In this document: positions 12,162-25,000 of the stretch, in pieces
Layout of the letters: each line of letters starts with the position of its first letter
Numbering within the stretch: position 1 is the first letter of the stretch
DNA from: Clavelina lepadiformis
Lineage: Eukaryota > Chordata > Ascidiacea > Aplousobranchia > Clavelinidae
Direction: 5' to 3'
NCBI RefSeq assembly: GCF_947623445.1
Contig: NC_135240.1
Span: 11,656,001-11,720,000 of the forward strand
Length of the DNA stretch: 64,000 nucleotides
Made by a program: the position numbers and the translations under genes
The notes under the pieces: model-generated
Seen by the model: only the letters and a program-made list of their open reading frames with translations
Database searches by the model: none
What the model was told of the DNA's origin: nothing

Positions 12162-15100
12162 CTAGAATGCTGCCCACAGTACAAAATAATAGATCAACAA
12201 TGCTTGTAGTATTGCAAGACATTGAATACTATATAAAATTTTGTTATTTAGACCACTGACATGTATGGTAGTACATTGAGGTGAAAATGCTTTTAATTTA
12301 GGAAAATTATTGAAAGCGTAAAAATAGGCCAGCAACTCTTCTTTTTCTGCAAAGCGACTATTAAGCCAAGATTGAAGATGTTGGGACTTTTCCATTTCAT
12401 TTTGTGCAGTTTTGCTAATGAGTTCTTCGGCAGAATATACCCTTAATGATGACACCTTCAATTATTATCAATTTGAAGCATATCACGTTTTTTGTGTGAT
12501 GAGATAAGACTTCAGTGAACTTTCACAGCAGGAATCGCTGCGCATTTAAAAAATCATGCAAGATATGAAATGCAGTAACGCTGCATAGGCAGGCAGTAGT
12601 ATTCACCTGTATAATATCACAGTTTGTGTTGGCCCAGTATATCCAATCAAATATTCCAAAATACTGTTTGGCCTAGTGTAACCAATTGTAACATCTACTA
12701 CCCACTTCAAATTTCCTGATATGGCATTCCGATCGGCAGCTGAAAAGTAATTCAGTCAAAATAGTTGAACTAAAACTGATATGTACTCTGCTTGATATGT
12801 CATTTACCATTTGTTTCCTCATTCCAATTGTTCGGGTTGTAGTCAACATCATGGCAACATATACCGAGTGTGTTTATAATAGTTTGTATTGCACCAATTC
12901 TTGGCAATGCTACATGTTGTAATATAGGAAAGCCATTCTTTTTGGCATATCTGCATTAAAAAGGAAAATTTAAGAATTTTCACACCAAACAAGACGACCA
13001 CTTCTAGCTTGTAAATACTTTAAATTCAAACAAATGTGAAGGCATCAATAAACTCTCCCCAAATAAACTATTGTTGCTATATTAGTTAACCTTTGACTTC
13101 CACTTCGTCGTTTTATCAGGAGTCCTCCTTCTGGAAACAAAAGAATCCATTTCCTTTTTCGTTCACAAAAGTTACTAATAATATTTTTTTCCAATAAAGC
13201 TGGTTGGTCCTGCATGGGTCTTTCAGGATCGAAACACAAAATTTTTCCAAATCTTTTTGCATCAGGTGCCTGATAAGATGCAATAACATACTTGACTATT
13301 GGCAAAAGTTTTCTAAACTAGAAAAGCACCAAAAGAATACATTTCTCCACCAAGGCAGCAAATACTAATTATGTGGTATTTATCGTAATGTAAATTTTTG
13401 TTCACCAGAGTCCATTAGAGTATTGCATAGCTAATGTCTACTATGTACATATAATTGACCCTCTAACAATAAAATCAAGTGTAAACCAAGTTTCAAATCA
13501 AAATATATGCATTGATCTTTTTCTAAATATATCCTTCCATGTTTGACAAGTTATTTTGTATAATTGTTTTGTGTAACATTTGTTCATATTCAAGTTCAAT
13601 AATGACTTAGTGCAGCTTATATTAAAAAATGGTCGATAATTATTTTTGTATATTTGGTCGGTGTATTAACAGGTGCGATTAATAATAGCTGCGATGCAAT
13701 ATGTTAGGCTACTACTTGTTTTCGGCAGTAAAATTAATGGTTGCAGAAAAAGTGATATATGTCTATTTTTAATTTATTGCAGATAGGGTGCTCGATAAAT
13801 GCTACATATTTTGTTGTATTGTATTGCATATTGTATAGATTGAATGGCTACTATTAATTTGTATTCTGCAACTTACTGTGTATCATTGTTATATCTTCTC
13901 CATTACATCCTCAGTTAAGAATTTTTTTCTTAAATTCAATTATTGTTCCTTCTTTGTTTTTCACCAGTGTAAGGACGTTTTGTTATTATTTTGATTTCTG
14001 TATCAAAACTATATCCCACAGCTGTATTATTTTCTTTGGATTTAAAGATTTTTGTGTAAACAAACATGTATAATTCCATTATTTTACTTAAAACACTATT
14101 GGCTAAGAGGTCTAATTATTGCATAAATGTGCAAACTTGTTCATTCATCTTTAGTAGCTTAAAACTGTAATTACCAGGCCAACTTCGCTTTACTCTGAAA
14201 TAGGCCAATAAATGTGTCTGAAACATGTCAGTTTTTGTTTTGTATGTAAATAAAATAACATTATTAATATTCCTTCTGTTACTGATTACAGGTTTGGTAT
14301 GCTACATCAGTTTCGACTTAAGTTATAGTTAAACAAATTTTTATAGCTATTAAAGAAGCAAAGACGTAAAAAACATTTAAATATACATGACTGGTTAAAA
14401 TTGATGTCATTAAAAGTGAGATGTTTACATTTTTCTACTAAAATATAATAACATAGTTGTTTCTCGAATAAGGGTTACAAAATACCTGCATCAGAAAGAA
14501 ATCGCCATGCACTTTTGAAACGCAACCGAAATGAAGAAACTGGAATACCCAATCCATTATCCAAAAACTACGCTTAAACTGACTGTTTTTCCCCTGATAA
14601 TGATGTCATGTTTAATATAATGAATTTTTTTAAGTATAAATATATTAGAGTATTACATACCTTTTGTGGCACAAAATAAAAATATTTTGCATTTTCATGC
14701 TAAACCATAAAATTGAGCTGTGTTAATGAATTTATTAAATTGTTTGCTTTTATTAGGCTAGTGTAGTAATATTTGGTTTTAATTTATCGTTATTCGCTAC
14801 GGTTACAGTTTGTACTTAAGAATGTTACAGCTACTGGATAATTATATTTCCCAATGTTGTAATACTAAATTAATGCTCATTTAAGTCTAAAATAACAATG
14901 TACAAACTTGTAAAGCTCTGAACATTGTGAATATATCATTTGGAGTTTGGTGGTTGATCATTACTAGTGATTCATCTTGAAAAAGTCTAGATATGTCATC
15001 TCCACATTCATACACTGCATAAAAAATTGAGGTGGTGAAATATTACATGCTACTACAATTAATTATATTCATATTTTAAAGCTTCCATTGACAATATCAA

Positions 15101-17886
15101 GTTGTAAAAATTCGAAAAAATTGAACACTAACCAGTGTGGCCCGCATAATCCAACCAGGAAGATACAACTTTCAAAAAAGCATTATAAAGTTTTCCTTCT
15201 AACTCCCAAAACAGATTGTTGTCAACACATTGGATGGGCTATAGTTTAAAGCAAATAGAAAATATGCAATAAATCGTTAATCGTTAATTGTCAATATTCA
15301 ATAGTTAATTAGGTGCAAATTTCATCAAATTAAGATCATGTGGAGCCGCAAACCCTGTTTGACCCCTGGTGTGATGATAGCATCACATGTGTAAGTGTGA
15401 CCTATTTTTGTCATTACATTTAGGTTTCCCCAGAGTTTTTAAAACTCTTCTCATTTAAGTTTTGTTAGATTGGTATTGGATGTATCTGCATTTAATATAT
15501 TGCAAGAACGACTGATCAAAATAAGTCTGCAGGAAATCCCAATCTCGTTATGCATCAACTGTTTTTGTGGTTGATGCAAATTGATGTTTTGTCATACTGA
15601 TACGCCGCTAACTAAATCTCTGTCATAATAATTAGTAGCATTTAATTGGCAGTCCAACTTCAATGTGAATCAAATACAGTAATTTTAAATGTTACCAGTT
15701 TAACATACCTATCAAAAATGCTTTCACACTTTCAAAAAATATATTAAAATACTTTTATTTATGTGTTCATACAAATTGTCTGCATACTCTATATAGAGTT
15801 AGAAAAAGGCCAGGAATACTTATACAAACAATATTTGAACCAAAACTATAATACTAAGCTTTTTTATTAAAATCTAAGTGATGCTTGTAACTTTCAAAGT
15901 GTCCCAAAGGTTTTGCTAGTTATTTCTTAATGACGGATCCTAAAAAAAGCTATATGTTCGTATTATAAAGATGTCCAATTGTCCGTATTAAATCATGCCA
16001 ATGTTATTACCTTCAAAAACAGTCAAGTTGGATTTAATAGACAAATTAATTTATTAATTAATTATTAGTGGATTTAAGCGGCTTCTACTGTAGTGTTCAA
16101 AGAGCATAGATTCAAATTTAAGTGATTTTTCAAAGTAAAGAAGTTGGAACATTTTACTTATTACTGTATCACATTACTGCAAACAAATTACCATAAATCC
16201 TTTCAGAATGTTTTGAGGGAATGCTGTTGTTGATGAGTAAAACTTAAAAGCAAAGGTCAAAGCGAAAGAGAATCATTAAGTTACATAAAATACAAAAGTG
16301 GTTATATGATTGGTCTTTATGAGCTACGTATTGACAAAAACGTCACTTATTTCAACAAACATCGAAAGTATTACAGCACTAAATGCACTTATTTTAATTT
16401 ATGTTTTTGCTAAATTTAGAAATGCCCCAAATGTTTTGCTTAAGATCTCATTTTCATGTGATCGTAGACAAACTAAACTCAATTTGTTTGTTACTTAGAA
16501 ATATTGCTCTATATTCACAACATTTAATAGCATAATTCAATTATTAGTACTTTTCGAATTCTTTGAGAATTTCCTGCAGAAGAAGTCATGTGATTAATGG
16601 GAAATTGCATTTTTAAAAGATGCCTACTTACAATAACATTGTAGTATATTGAATTTTCACTCAGTTAACAAAATATAATAATTTGATCAGTTTTTGCTTT
16701 TTTGTTTTAAATTAAACTTTCAATTAAAACTTTGAATTGAATTGGAAAGTTTTTTCCATATTTGCCTGTAAACATTCAACAGACCTTTAAGTTTCATGAA
16801 AAATCATTTTAAAACCACCAAACAATTGAAGTTCTAAATATTGATAAATAGAGAAGCCACTGTAAATGTGTTTTTGAAAAATTGAGATAACTTTTTTAAG
16901 TTTTATATTATGAACCTATGCTAGGAAAATTCTTATTAGCATTTATGCAGAAGTAAAAACATATTGTGTATAGGTCCCAAAAATTCATGGTCACGCAAGA
17001 TTTTGGGCTAATGTTTATAAATCATATTATTCGATGTCATTAATGTTTTTTTTTGCTTATAAATGAGGGTTAAATAGACGAACATTTGACCAAAGTTTAG
17101 TAGTACCATTGCAAACAGTTTTACCACAAACAGAAAATTGGAAAGTTACAGCGTTTTTTTTCTAAAGTTGTGGTTATGTGATCAAATCCAGATATATTTT
17201 ACAACTTCCTTTGAGAACCAAAATTCAGTTCAAAAAATTTCAAGAAAATTTCATATGGCAAAAAGAGGTTATGCAAGATCAAGTGATCTTTTCAAAGGTT
17301 GCTGAGTCCTAATATTTTCCCCATACCTCTTAATTATATGACTGGATGTAATTGCCATTACAATTGTATTTTGGGGAGGGATGTTGTTGTCTACCACCAA
17401 AATTTGACAAGTCTAACGGCAAATAAAAGAAATATAGGTAACGAAATTTAATTGTATACTGAAATTTAGCTACTCTAAATTAAAATCACAGGCAGCCACA
17501 GCAAAATAATTAAAGTTGTATGCAACTCCAAACTGCAGGTTGGCGACCATTGACAAAACCATATACTGGTATGGGGTCAGGTAAACTTATAATAATTAAC
17601 TAACTTCTCTTTTTTCCATATTTGTTTGATTTGAGAAAAAACAAATAAAACCAGGTATTTTGGTAATTAAAAAAAACTTTACTAATTAGTTACAATTTAA
17701 GTAAAATTCCCAGCAAGAATTTTTACAGCTTACTAAAACTTAACTATGAAGCTAGCAAACCTGCAATAAGACAATCCAAAAAATATATACAGGTGGTCCT
17801 ATGATATTGAGCAAAAAGTAAATCACCAGTCGTGGTAAACTTAGTAGAAATAGTAAGACACAAAATGTCTTGTTTGTAGATTCCAT
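12162..17886 (-). CDS. LPGAT1: Lysophosphatidylglycerol acyltransferase 1-like, copy A
   Basis: A multi-pass ER acyltransferase of the PlsC/AGPAT fold that reacylates lysophospholipids, classically lysophosphatidylglycerol. Eight coding exons (minus strand): 17886-17761, 15238-15133, 15014-14908, 14593-14486, 13269-13091, 12950-12808, 12739-12607, 12441-12162. All are GT-AG and in phase, giving 393 codons; human LPGAT1 is about 370. Exon 1 encodes an N-terminal membrane helix. Exon 3 has motif I, NHQTPND (NHx4D). Exon 4 has VHGDFF. Exon 5 has the motif FPEGG followed by KRR. Exon 6 has YAKKNGFPILQHVALPR. Exon 7 has WVVDVTIGY. Exon 8 ends in a C-terminal hydrophobic segment. Catalytic residues are intact and there are no internal stops. 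A paralogue with identical exon lengths lies at 22073-32102 on the same strand. Confidence 0.93.
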
Positions 17887-18825
17887 AGAACTGCAGTACC
17901 ATATACTCACTTACTAGACATGAAGAATATCTAACAATACAAGATACCTGTAAGATAACAAAAGTCTTTGAGGTCTTCCACAACAGATCAAATGATACAG
18001 TAAGCAATGGCACAAAAATAAAATGGTACAGTGAATAACTTTATTTAAAACATGAAATATTTACTTCTCTGTTACATTGATTTCTTAATTCACCAATCAT
18101 ACTCAATGCAAAATTATAAGAAAAACATAAAAGTTTTATATTCATGTAGCAAACAATGTTTTAACATTTTTAAATTTAATATAAATTGTAAGTGGAAAAT
18201 AGGAAACAAGAGTAACTTAAAAAAAATTAATAACACAGTCGCTTAGCTTTCTACAACAAATATTTAGCATAAAAACTGCAAATCAGATCTTCTGGGAATG
18301 CAATCTAAGTATTTTTAATCATTTAAGCTGATCATCTAGTTGTCATAATGCAAAATCAATCATAATAAATTTAGTTTACACTTGTAAGCAATATCTACCA
18401 GTACTCTATTCCAGCTGATGTATTTTTTGTACAATCTTATAGCACAATACAAGAAATCTAAGTATTAAACATGCTTCAAATTGCCTTTTTACTAAGATTT
18501 AATTAAATACCCTTGAAATTAAATACTTGATTAATAATTAATGTATCTGAGCAATTGTTAATGTACTAATACAATGAAAACTCTAAGTAAATTTTTTTTA
18601 TGTGAAGCAGATTATTTAGACAAGCCTACATTTAAGACATGCTTCTGCGTTTAAATTAAAAGTCAAAAGCTGGAAATCATAATCAACATGCAAGCTAGGT
18701 GAGCTTTGAAATGAAAAAATTATTAAGCTTCAAAAACCATCATTACTGTGTTTAAGAAAATTCACCACTGAATAGGGATGCCACATAAATTGCACATGAA
18801 AAAAATTAAATGCCACATGCAAATG
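17887..18825. other. 5' flank of LPGAT1 copy A, no further gene seen
   Basis: AT-rich sequence between the LPGAT1-A start and the end of the next minus-strand gene. The LPGAT1-A promoter and any 5' UTR exon should lie here or further right. No core promoter motif could be assigned with confidence. Confidence 0.4.
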
Positions 18826-19427
18826 CTACTTCACTGGATCAATTCGTTTTCTGTTTTGTCTTGGTAACATCTGTAAATGAAGTAAAATCAAAAAGACCAA
18901 CCTAATATTTCCAATTACTGTTGAAGACAGTGCGTACTGAACATACTGTGCGAATGTTTTAATGCAGCATTGAGATGAAAGAAGTTACTTACTGAAGAAT
19001 TGCTAGAAAAACGACAAGATAAAGAAGCAATAGCATTATGTAGAAACTGTAATACAGGAGTTACATTTGAAACATTACAGAAAATGTAATACTTCAGGAA
19101 ATTAAACATGAGACACAAGAATTTCCTTTCTTCCACAGGATCCACCTGTCGTTTATGGCACAAATGAAAATTTCCTGCCTCGCCCATGTACTGTACACTA
19201 AAATATGTATTGCAATCCTAGCAAAACACATATATTTCTAAGAGATTTTATCATGTTTAGATAATAATATGTTCAATATAATATATGTTTAGATAATACA
19301 ATATCAATATAGTTTTGGTGAACATAATTATACTATGTACTGTACAGGTAATGAAAAAATTAACTTACTCGATAACAATAGAAAATGGATGTTTGTCGTT
19401 CAAACCGTGATTATAGATATCAACATC
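18826..19427 (-). CDS. Unrecognised gene, last three exons
   Basis: Three minus-strand exons join in one frame: 19427-19369 (59 nt), 19197-18993 (205 nt) and 18870-18826 with stop TAG at 18826-18828. Donors gtaagt follow the first two and the acceptors are tag, tag and cag. The phase only works with the acceptor at 19198-19200, not the AG 6 bp inside it. Readable stretches include DIYNHGLNDKHPFSIVI, then a segment with YMGEAGNFHLCHKRQ and a hydrophobic, cysteine-containing part (MFNFLKYYIFC). The basic C-terminus is NRKRIDPVK. I do not recognise the family. Upstream exons were not found with confidence. It could be a real host gene between the two LPGAT1 copies; the consistent splice phases are the only support. 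Confidence 0.45.
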
Positions 19428-22072
19428 CTACAAGCAGGTTAATTATTGAAAGTTAGATCTCTTTAAGTCTTACAAAATGTTCACTAACCATGAACTTTTA
19501 AAACTATAAACACCCAGTTTAAAAATTTCAAAGCAAATTTAAGCACATAAAAATGCTCATCATTCTTTAAGGCTTGTGGTTTCATTGAACTACTTGGTGC
19601 ATAAATATAACTATTTGCAATTTTATGATGCTATCGGGTACTCTAGTATATTCAGTAAGGTGATTATAAAACACTGTGCAATCTACCGGTATTAAAAATC
19701 TTTAGCATATATTAGTAAGTTTACTTCATCTTTAATGCTTTAAAGCTCAGCCGTGAAGCCTATCCTTTAATTCTACTACTTTTAGCAATTGCACTGATTG
19801 TACTTCTACTTTATCAGCGCCTTGATATTTTGTAAATACATTTTAACACGGGATATGCAACAACTCTGTTCAACTACATTATTTGAAGAACTAAATTTTG
19901 CTAATCCAATACAATTACCAAATATGGTTATAGATTACATGTACACAATTAAGGAAGTTGTTGCCATCATTAATGTTTGAAATTATTTAAAAATGGCTCA
20001 AATAACATTACAACACTAACCTCAATTTGTCATATTCATTTAACAAACCCATGTATCATGAGTTTGCAAAACGGAAGCTGGACAAATTGTTAATGTGGTT
20101 AAATTGAACATAGCAAAACACTGACTTAATTCCTTTAACAAATCCAAAGTTAATGAAATTAATTGAAAAATGGATTGAGATTAATGCATTAAAGGATTAG
20201 CAGTGAGTGCTTATATTAAACCAAATACATGTATGAAGTGCATGTGTATGTATGAATAATGATTTGCCAAGTACAGATTTGTTTCTGACACTGTGTTGCA
20301 AATTTTTCTTCATTTTCCTAAGAAAAACAAGGTCAATACCCGTTTAAAGTGCAACGTAGTGTACAAGCACATTGCTAAAAAGTTTGTATGTAGCGTTTGT
20401 AGTTATTATGTCCTTGCATATTTGGCCATTTCTATGTTAATTTTTGATACTGGACGAATTATTTTATTGTAACGAGTTGATTCAGAAAAGCTACTTGTAT
20501 GCAAAACTATATATGAGTATACAAACAATGAAATCTGTCTATTTTATTTCCTTTGTAGCAAACTGTTTCCAAAACCCGATTAAGAATGGGTTTGATTAAA
20601 TAAAACCCTGTTGTAGGTAAATGAAATTCAATTACTTTAAAACTAACATCAGTTTCACTAAACATGAAGTCAAGCAGATAACAACAATAAACAATCATGT
20701 GTCAAAATTTTATCTTTTCCATACAGTTATTGTTTCATTAAATATGTAGCAAAAGTGAATATTATATGCTGCACCAGGTCAATGTCACTAAAAGGTTAAG
20801 TTAAATTCATTTTCCCTATGCAATGTAAACTGTGTGTGGTAGTCAATTACATCAGAACCTATGTTGCATGATGAATCTACCAAAATCATTCAATAGGAAG
20901 AGAAGTCATCCAAACATCGCATCCAAAAGTAGGAAACTGAATTGTTTTAAAAATAAAGTCAAAGGTCACTAAAAAACAAGACTAATCCAGCCAGAAGCAC
21001 TTGGTATTTTAAGCATAGATTATACAATTACAGCTTGAAACGTTTAAATTAAACATTCGCAGGGTCACTAGGTCTTGTCAATTACTCGATATTTCACATT
21101 TTACCATTACATTTTGTTAGTTTGGTTATTTGAAAGGTATACCTTAAAAGTCTGGAGTTTTTGTACTATCTTAAAACAAAAGTTAATCACTGCTCAATGT
21201 GTAGTGGTACACGTGTCACATAAGCATGTGATTATTTATTTGTTGATTAATTCTCTGAAAAATATTATATATTATTTATTTGAACCAAATAATTCTCTTC
21301 GATAATATACTTTAATGTATTAATTGTCTTGACCGTCAATTAATGTTAGGTAAACAGAGTAACAAGTACACTTAAGTTAACATACACCACAAATTGGACT
21401 CCAGTTGGAGTCTAGTCCAGTTTGACTCCACCAATTGATAGTGAAATTCCACACGAACGTTTATATGGCACAATAATTAATGACTTTCATTATGCAATTA
21501 ACAGAACACACTGCGACAGTTGGTGTCAAAGTTAAATGAACATCAGAAACAATTGCTATGTAAAATAAACCTGCATGTGTGTGCAAATTAGCAATGAAAC
21601 AACATGTAATCACATTTATTATGGTGCAAATGTAATTAAGTTTCACAGGAGTTTACACAAAAATGATACACATAGTTGTTGCAAAAATTATTTTGGAAAA
21701 AGATACTGAATTAATGGTAACGATAAGCTGGTACAGTACTGATTAATATATAACTGCATAAATGAAGCAAAAAATTATTTAAAATACAGCTTCTTAAACA
21801 GTACAATAAAAAATTTATAAATTTGATACTACCTTTAATGCTATCGTATTGATTCCATGGTTACCTTTGAATGATGTGAACAAACTATAATAAAAATCTC
21901 GGCCATGTATAGCTGGCTTCTAGGCTTATTTGGCTATTTTTATAAAAACATTTCAAATTTGACAAAGATTAAATTTACTTCTACTAATGTTACAGACAAC
22001 TCTTCGTAAATATCTTCTATAAATACCAAAGTGGTTAACTTAAAAAACTGCATAGTAAGCAATACAGTACTA
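19428..22072. other. Intergenic DNA between LPGAT1 copies, no clear gene
   Basis: AT-rich. It should contain upstream exons of the gene ending at 18826 if that gene is real, but none could be joined in phase. Short open frames at 20507-20698, 21075-21305 and 21461-21646 have no domain signature. Confidence 0.4.
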
Positions 22073-25000
22073 CTAAAATACTGCCCACAGTACAAAATAG
22101 TAGATCAACAAAATTTGTAGTGCTACAAGACATTGAATACTATATAAAATTTTGTTATTTAGACCACTGACATGTATGGTAGTACATTGAGGTGAAAATG
22201 TTTTTAATTTAGGAAAATTATTGAAAGCGTAAAAATAGGACAGCAACTCTTCTTTTTCTGCAAAGCGACTATGAAGCCAAGATTGAAGATGTTGGGATTT
22301 TTCGATTTCATTTTGTGCAGTTTTGCTAATAAGTTCTTCAGCAGAGTACACTCTGAAAAACAAATTTATTTCTTATAAGTTAAATAGGTTAGATTAGGGG
22401 TGTCTACTTTTTTTATATTATGTGCCGGCCCCATGCATAATAAACATTGCAAGGACAAGCGAGCATAGTTCAAACGCATAACAATGACAAACGCTATGTA
22501 TTCAAAGATTTTATAATTAAGGTAGAATTTTAAAAGTATTTATTTTATGCTGACTCAAGTTTAACCTTATACGATGTTACAGTGGTTTCCGCTTTATAAG
22601 CCCATCTCGGGACCAGACCATTTTGAGCTTTTAAAGCGGAATGTGTGTGTTTGTCAATCTAGAGCCTATAAATGGCTGTACACAACTGGCAAGTTTGTTG
22701 TTGCATGCAACAGTTTTATTAGCTAAGCAGGTATAGTAGCACATTTATAAAACGGTTCTACGACAATTAACCATGGGAAATTGACCGCGAACAAACTAAC
22801 CGGGGACAAACTGACCGTGACGTAAATTGACCGCGAACAAACTAACCGGGGACAAGTGACCGTGACGTAAATTGACGTAGATATTGAATTAGAATTTTGA
22901 CCTTAAAATTTGCAAATTTTGACCTAAAAAGTTTAAATTTTGATCTTATTTTGACCTAAAAAAATTGCGCAATTAGAACTAACATTTCAGAAAAAAATCA
23001 TTTGATGGAAATCACGTTGTACAAACAAAAAACAATTAATGTAAAAAAACAACATTAAGAATAAGGTAAAACTTTAAGAACAAGATGAATGACGTGACGT
23101 CACCAGAACAAGATGGAAATGAAAAAGAAACAATTTGACCGTATTTTGACCTAACGTAACATTTTGACTTTATATTGACCTAATAACTTCTATACTACAC
23201 GTCGTACAAAGTTAAAATTTGTTTTGTGCTTGTTTCATAGCATTCTGAGCAGGTTACGGTTAATTTGATCGCCGGCCAATTTGTTGCCAATCAGTTGATG
23301 AAGATCAATTGTCGTCGGTTAATTTGATTGCCGGCCAATTTGTTTCTGGGTTAATTTGATCGCTGGCCAATTTGTTGCCGGTCAGTTGATCACGACCAAT
23401 TGTCGCCGGTTAATTTGTTCACGGTCAATTGACGTGATTCCTTATAAAACCGTGTCCAGAGTCATTTTCTTCATTAAAGTCTGGCAAAGTAGACTCTGAA
23501 CATTGTCATCAAATTCCTCAAATGCCTGCATTTGTTTGAATCCTCTACCTTCCCGCCCAATTCGCAAACGGTGCAAGATGGTCCTCAGTTCCACACTGGA
23601 TGGTGTTGGTTCTTCTAGTGCAGCTTCATCTTCTTCAGTTTCGTCACAATCCTCAACCTCAGGACCGCTAGTAGAATCGTTTGCAACAGTTTGTTGCATG
23701 AGTTCTTCCTCTTCCTCCAGTGTCAGTTCAGCATGCACTGGTACACCGTTGTCTGTGTCAATCCAGTCTTCAAATTGTTTTACTACAATGATATCAGGGA
23801 CAGGAATGGGTGTCTCAAACTCCAGCTCCTGATCCTCTGGAGCAGAAACAAAGTTATTTTTGCCCCGACAACTGCGGATTGTTTCCTTTGTAACCAAATT
23901 CCAGCAACGAGCGAGCATGTGTAGTGCATCTAAAACAGTTTCTTTGCAACTGTGTTTGCGTTTATTCAGTCGTTGCATTCATCTTTGATGGCATCAATAA
24001 TTGTGGCTCGCATTTCGTGGCGACAAAATGCTTTGAGTGTGTTTATAATGCCCATGTCACAAGGCTGAATTAGCGAGGTGGTGTTCAGAGGTAGCTTCAC
24101 GACTTCAATGCATTTAAGTTCTTTCACATAGCTATGGGCAGAACAGTTGTCGACCAATAATGCGATTTTTCGTCGTTGAACCAGCAAGCTTTTGTCCCAC
24201 TTCAGTAGCCAGTCAGACCAGATGCCATTGGTCATCCAAGCATTTTAGAAAAAGTGTCAGCTACCAGAAACACTCGAAAATTCTTGAAGCATCTTGTTTT
24301 TTTTTAGATGTCCCAATAACGAGCAGACCATACTTATCACTGCTCAAGCTGCAGCATACCAGCACTGTTAGCCTATCTTCTGACACCTTTGACCCACACG
24401 CCATTTTGCGAGAAGATTTCTTTACACACGTAGAGTCCGGTAGAGCTTGAAAATAAAATGCTATCTCGTCGGCGTTGTAAATGTCAGTAGGTTCATATCT
24501 TTTCAACAGCTCTCGCAGGTTCTCGCTGGTCCACGTGGCAGCGGCTTCTTCATCTGCTTCACTGTTTTTGCCGTAAAGTTTTGTGTAATTTAGATCATGT
24601 CTCTTCTTCCACTGGTTAATCCAACCATCTGAGCTTATAAATTTGTGATGACCGAGTTGTTTGGCAATACTGAACCATTTAGTGTAGCCTTGCGAGATTG
24701 AGAAAAATGGAACCAGTTCCACTGCTTGGTCCCTTGCCATGGCGCTTCCTCTTCCGTTCATTGCTACCTTCCTTGTTCGATGCTTCCGCCTGGAGAGTTG
24801 ATTGTCACGCAGCAGATTTCGCAGACAACCACGAGAAATGTGAAGTTGTTCAGCTGCAACACGTTGGTTGCACTTTAGCAGCGCTCAGTACTTTTTCAGC
24901 AACTCAATTTTTTTTGAGCATATTTTAATCTCTGCGCACCCGAATGATCATTTCCAAATCTCCTATTGGCTGGCTGAGTTTCTTACACAACAACAAAAGA

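Noticed and set aside
13045..13305. Separate short gene around FPEGG
   Set aside because: It is exon 5 of LPGAT1 copy A with read-through into introns; exact splice sites and phases were found.
23503..23832. Plus-strand Ser-rich frame
   Set aside because: Antisense shadow of the acidic tail of the Tigger transposase.
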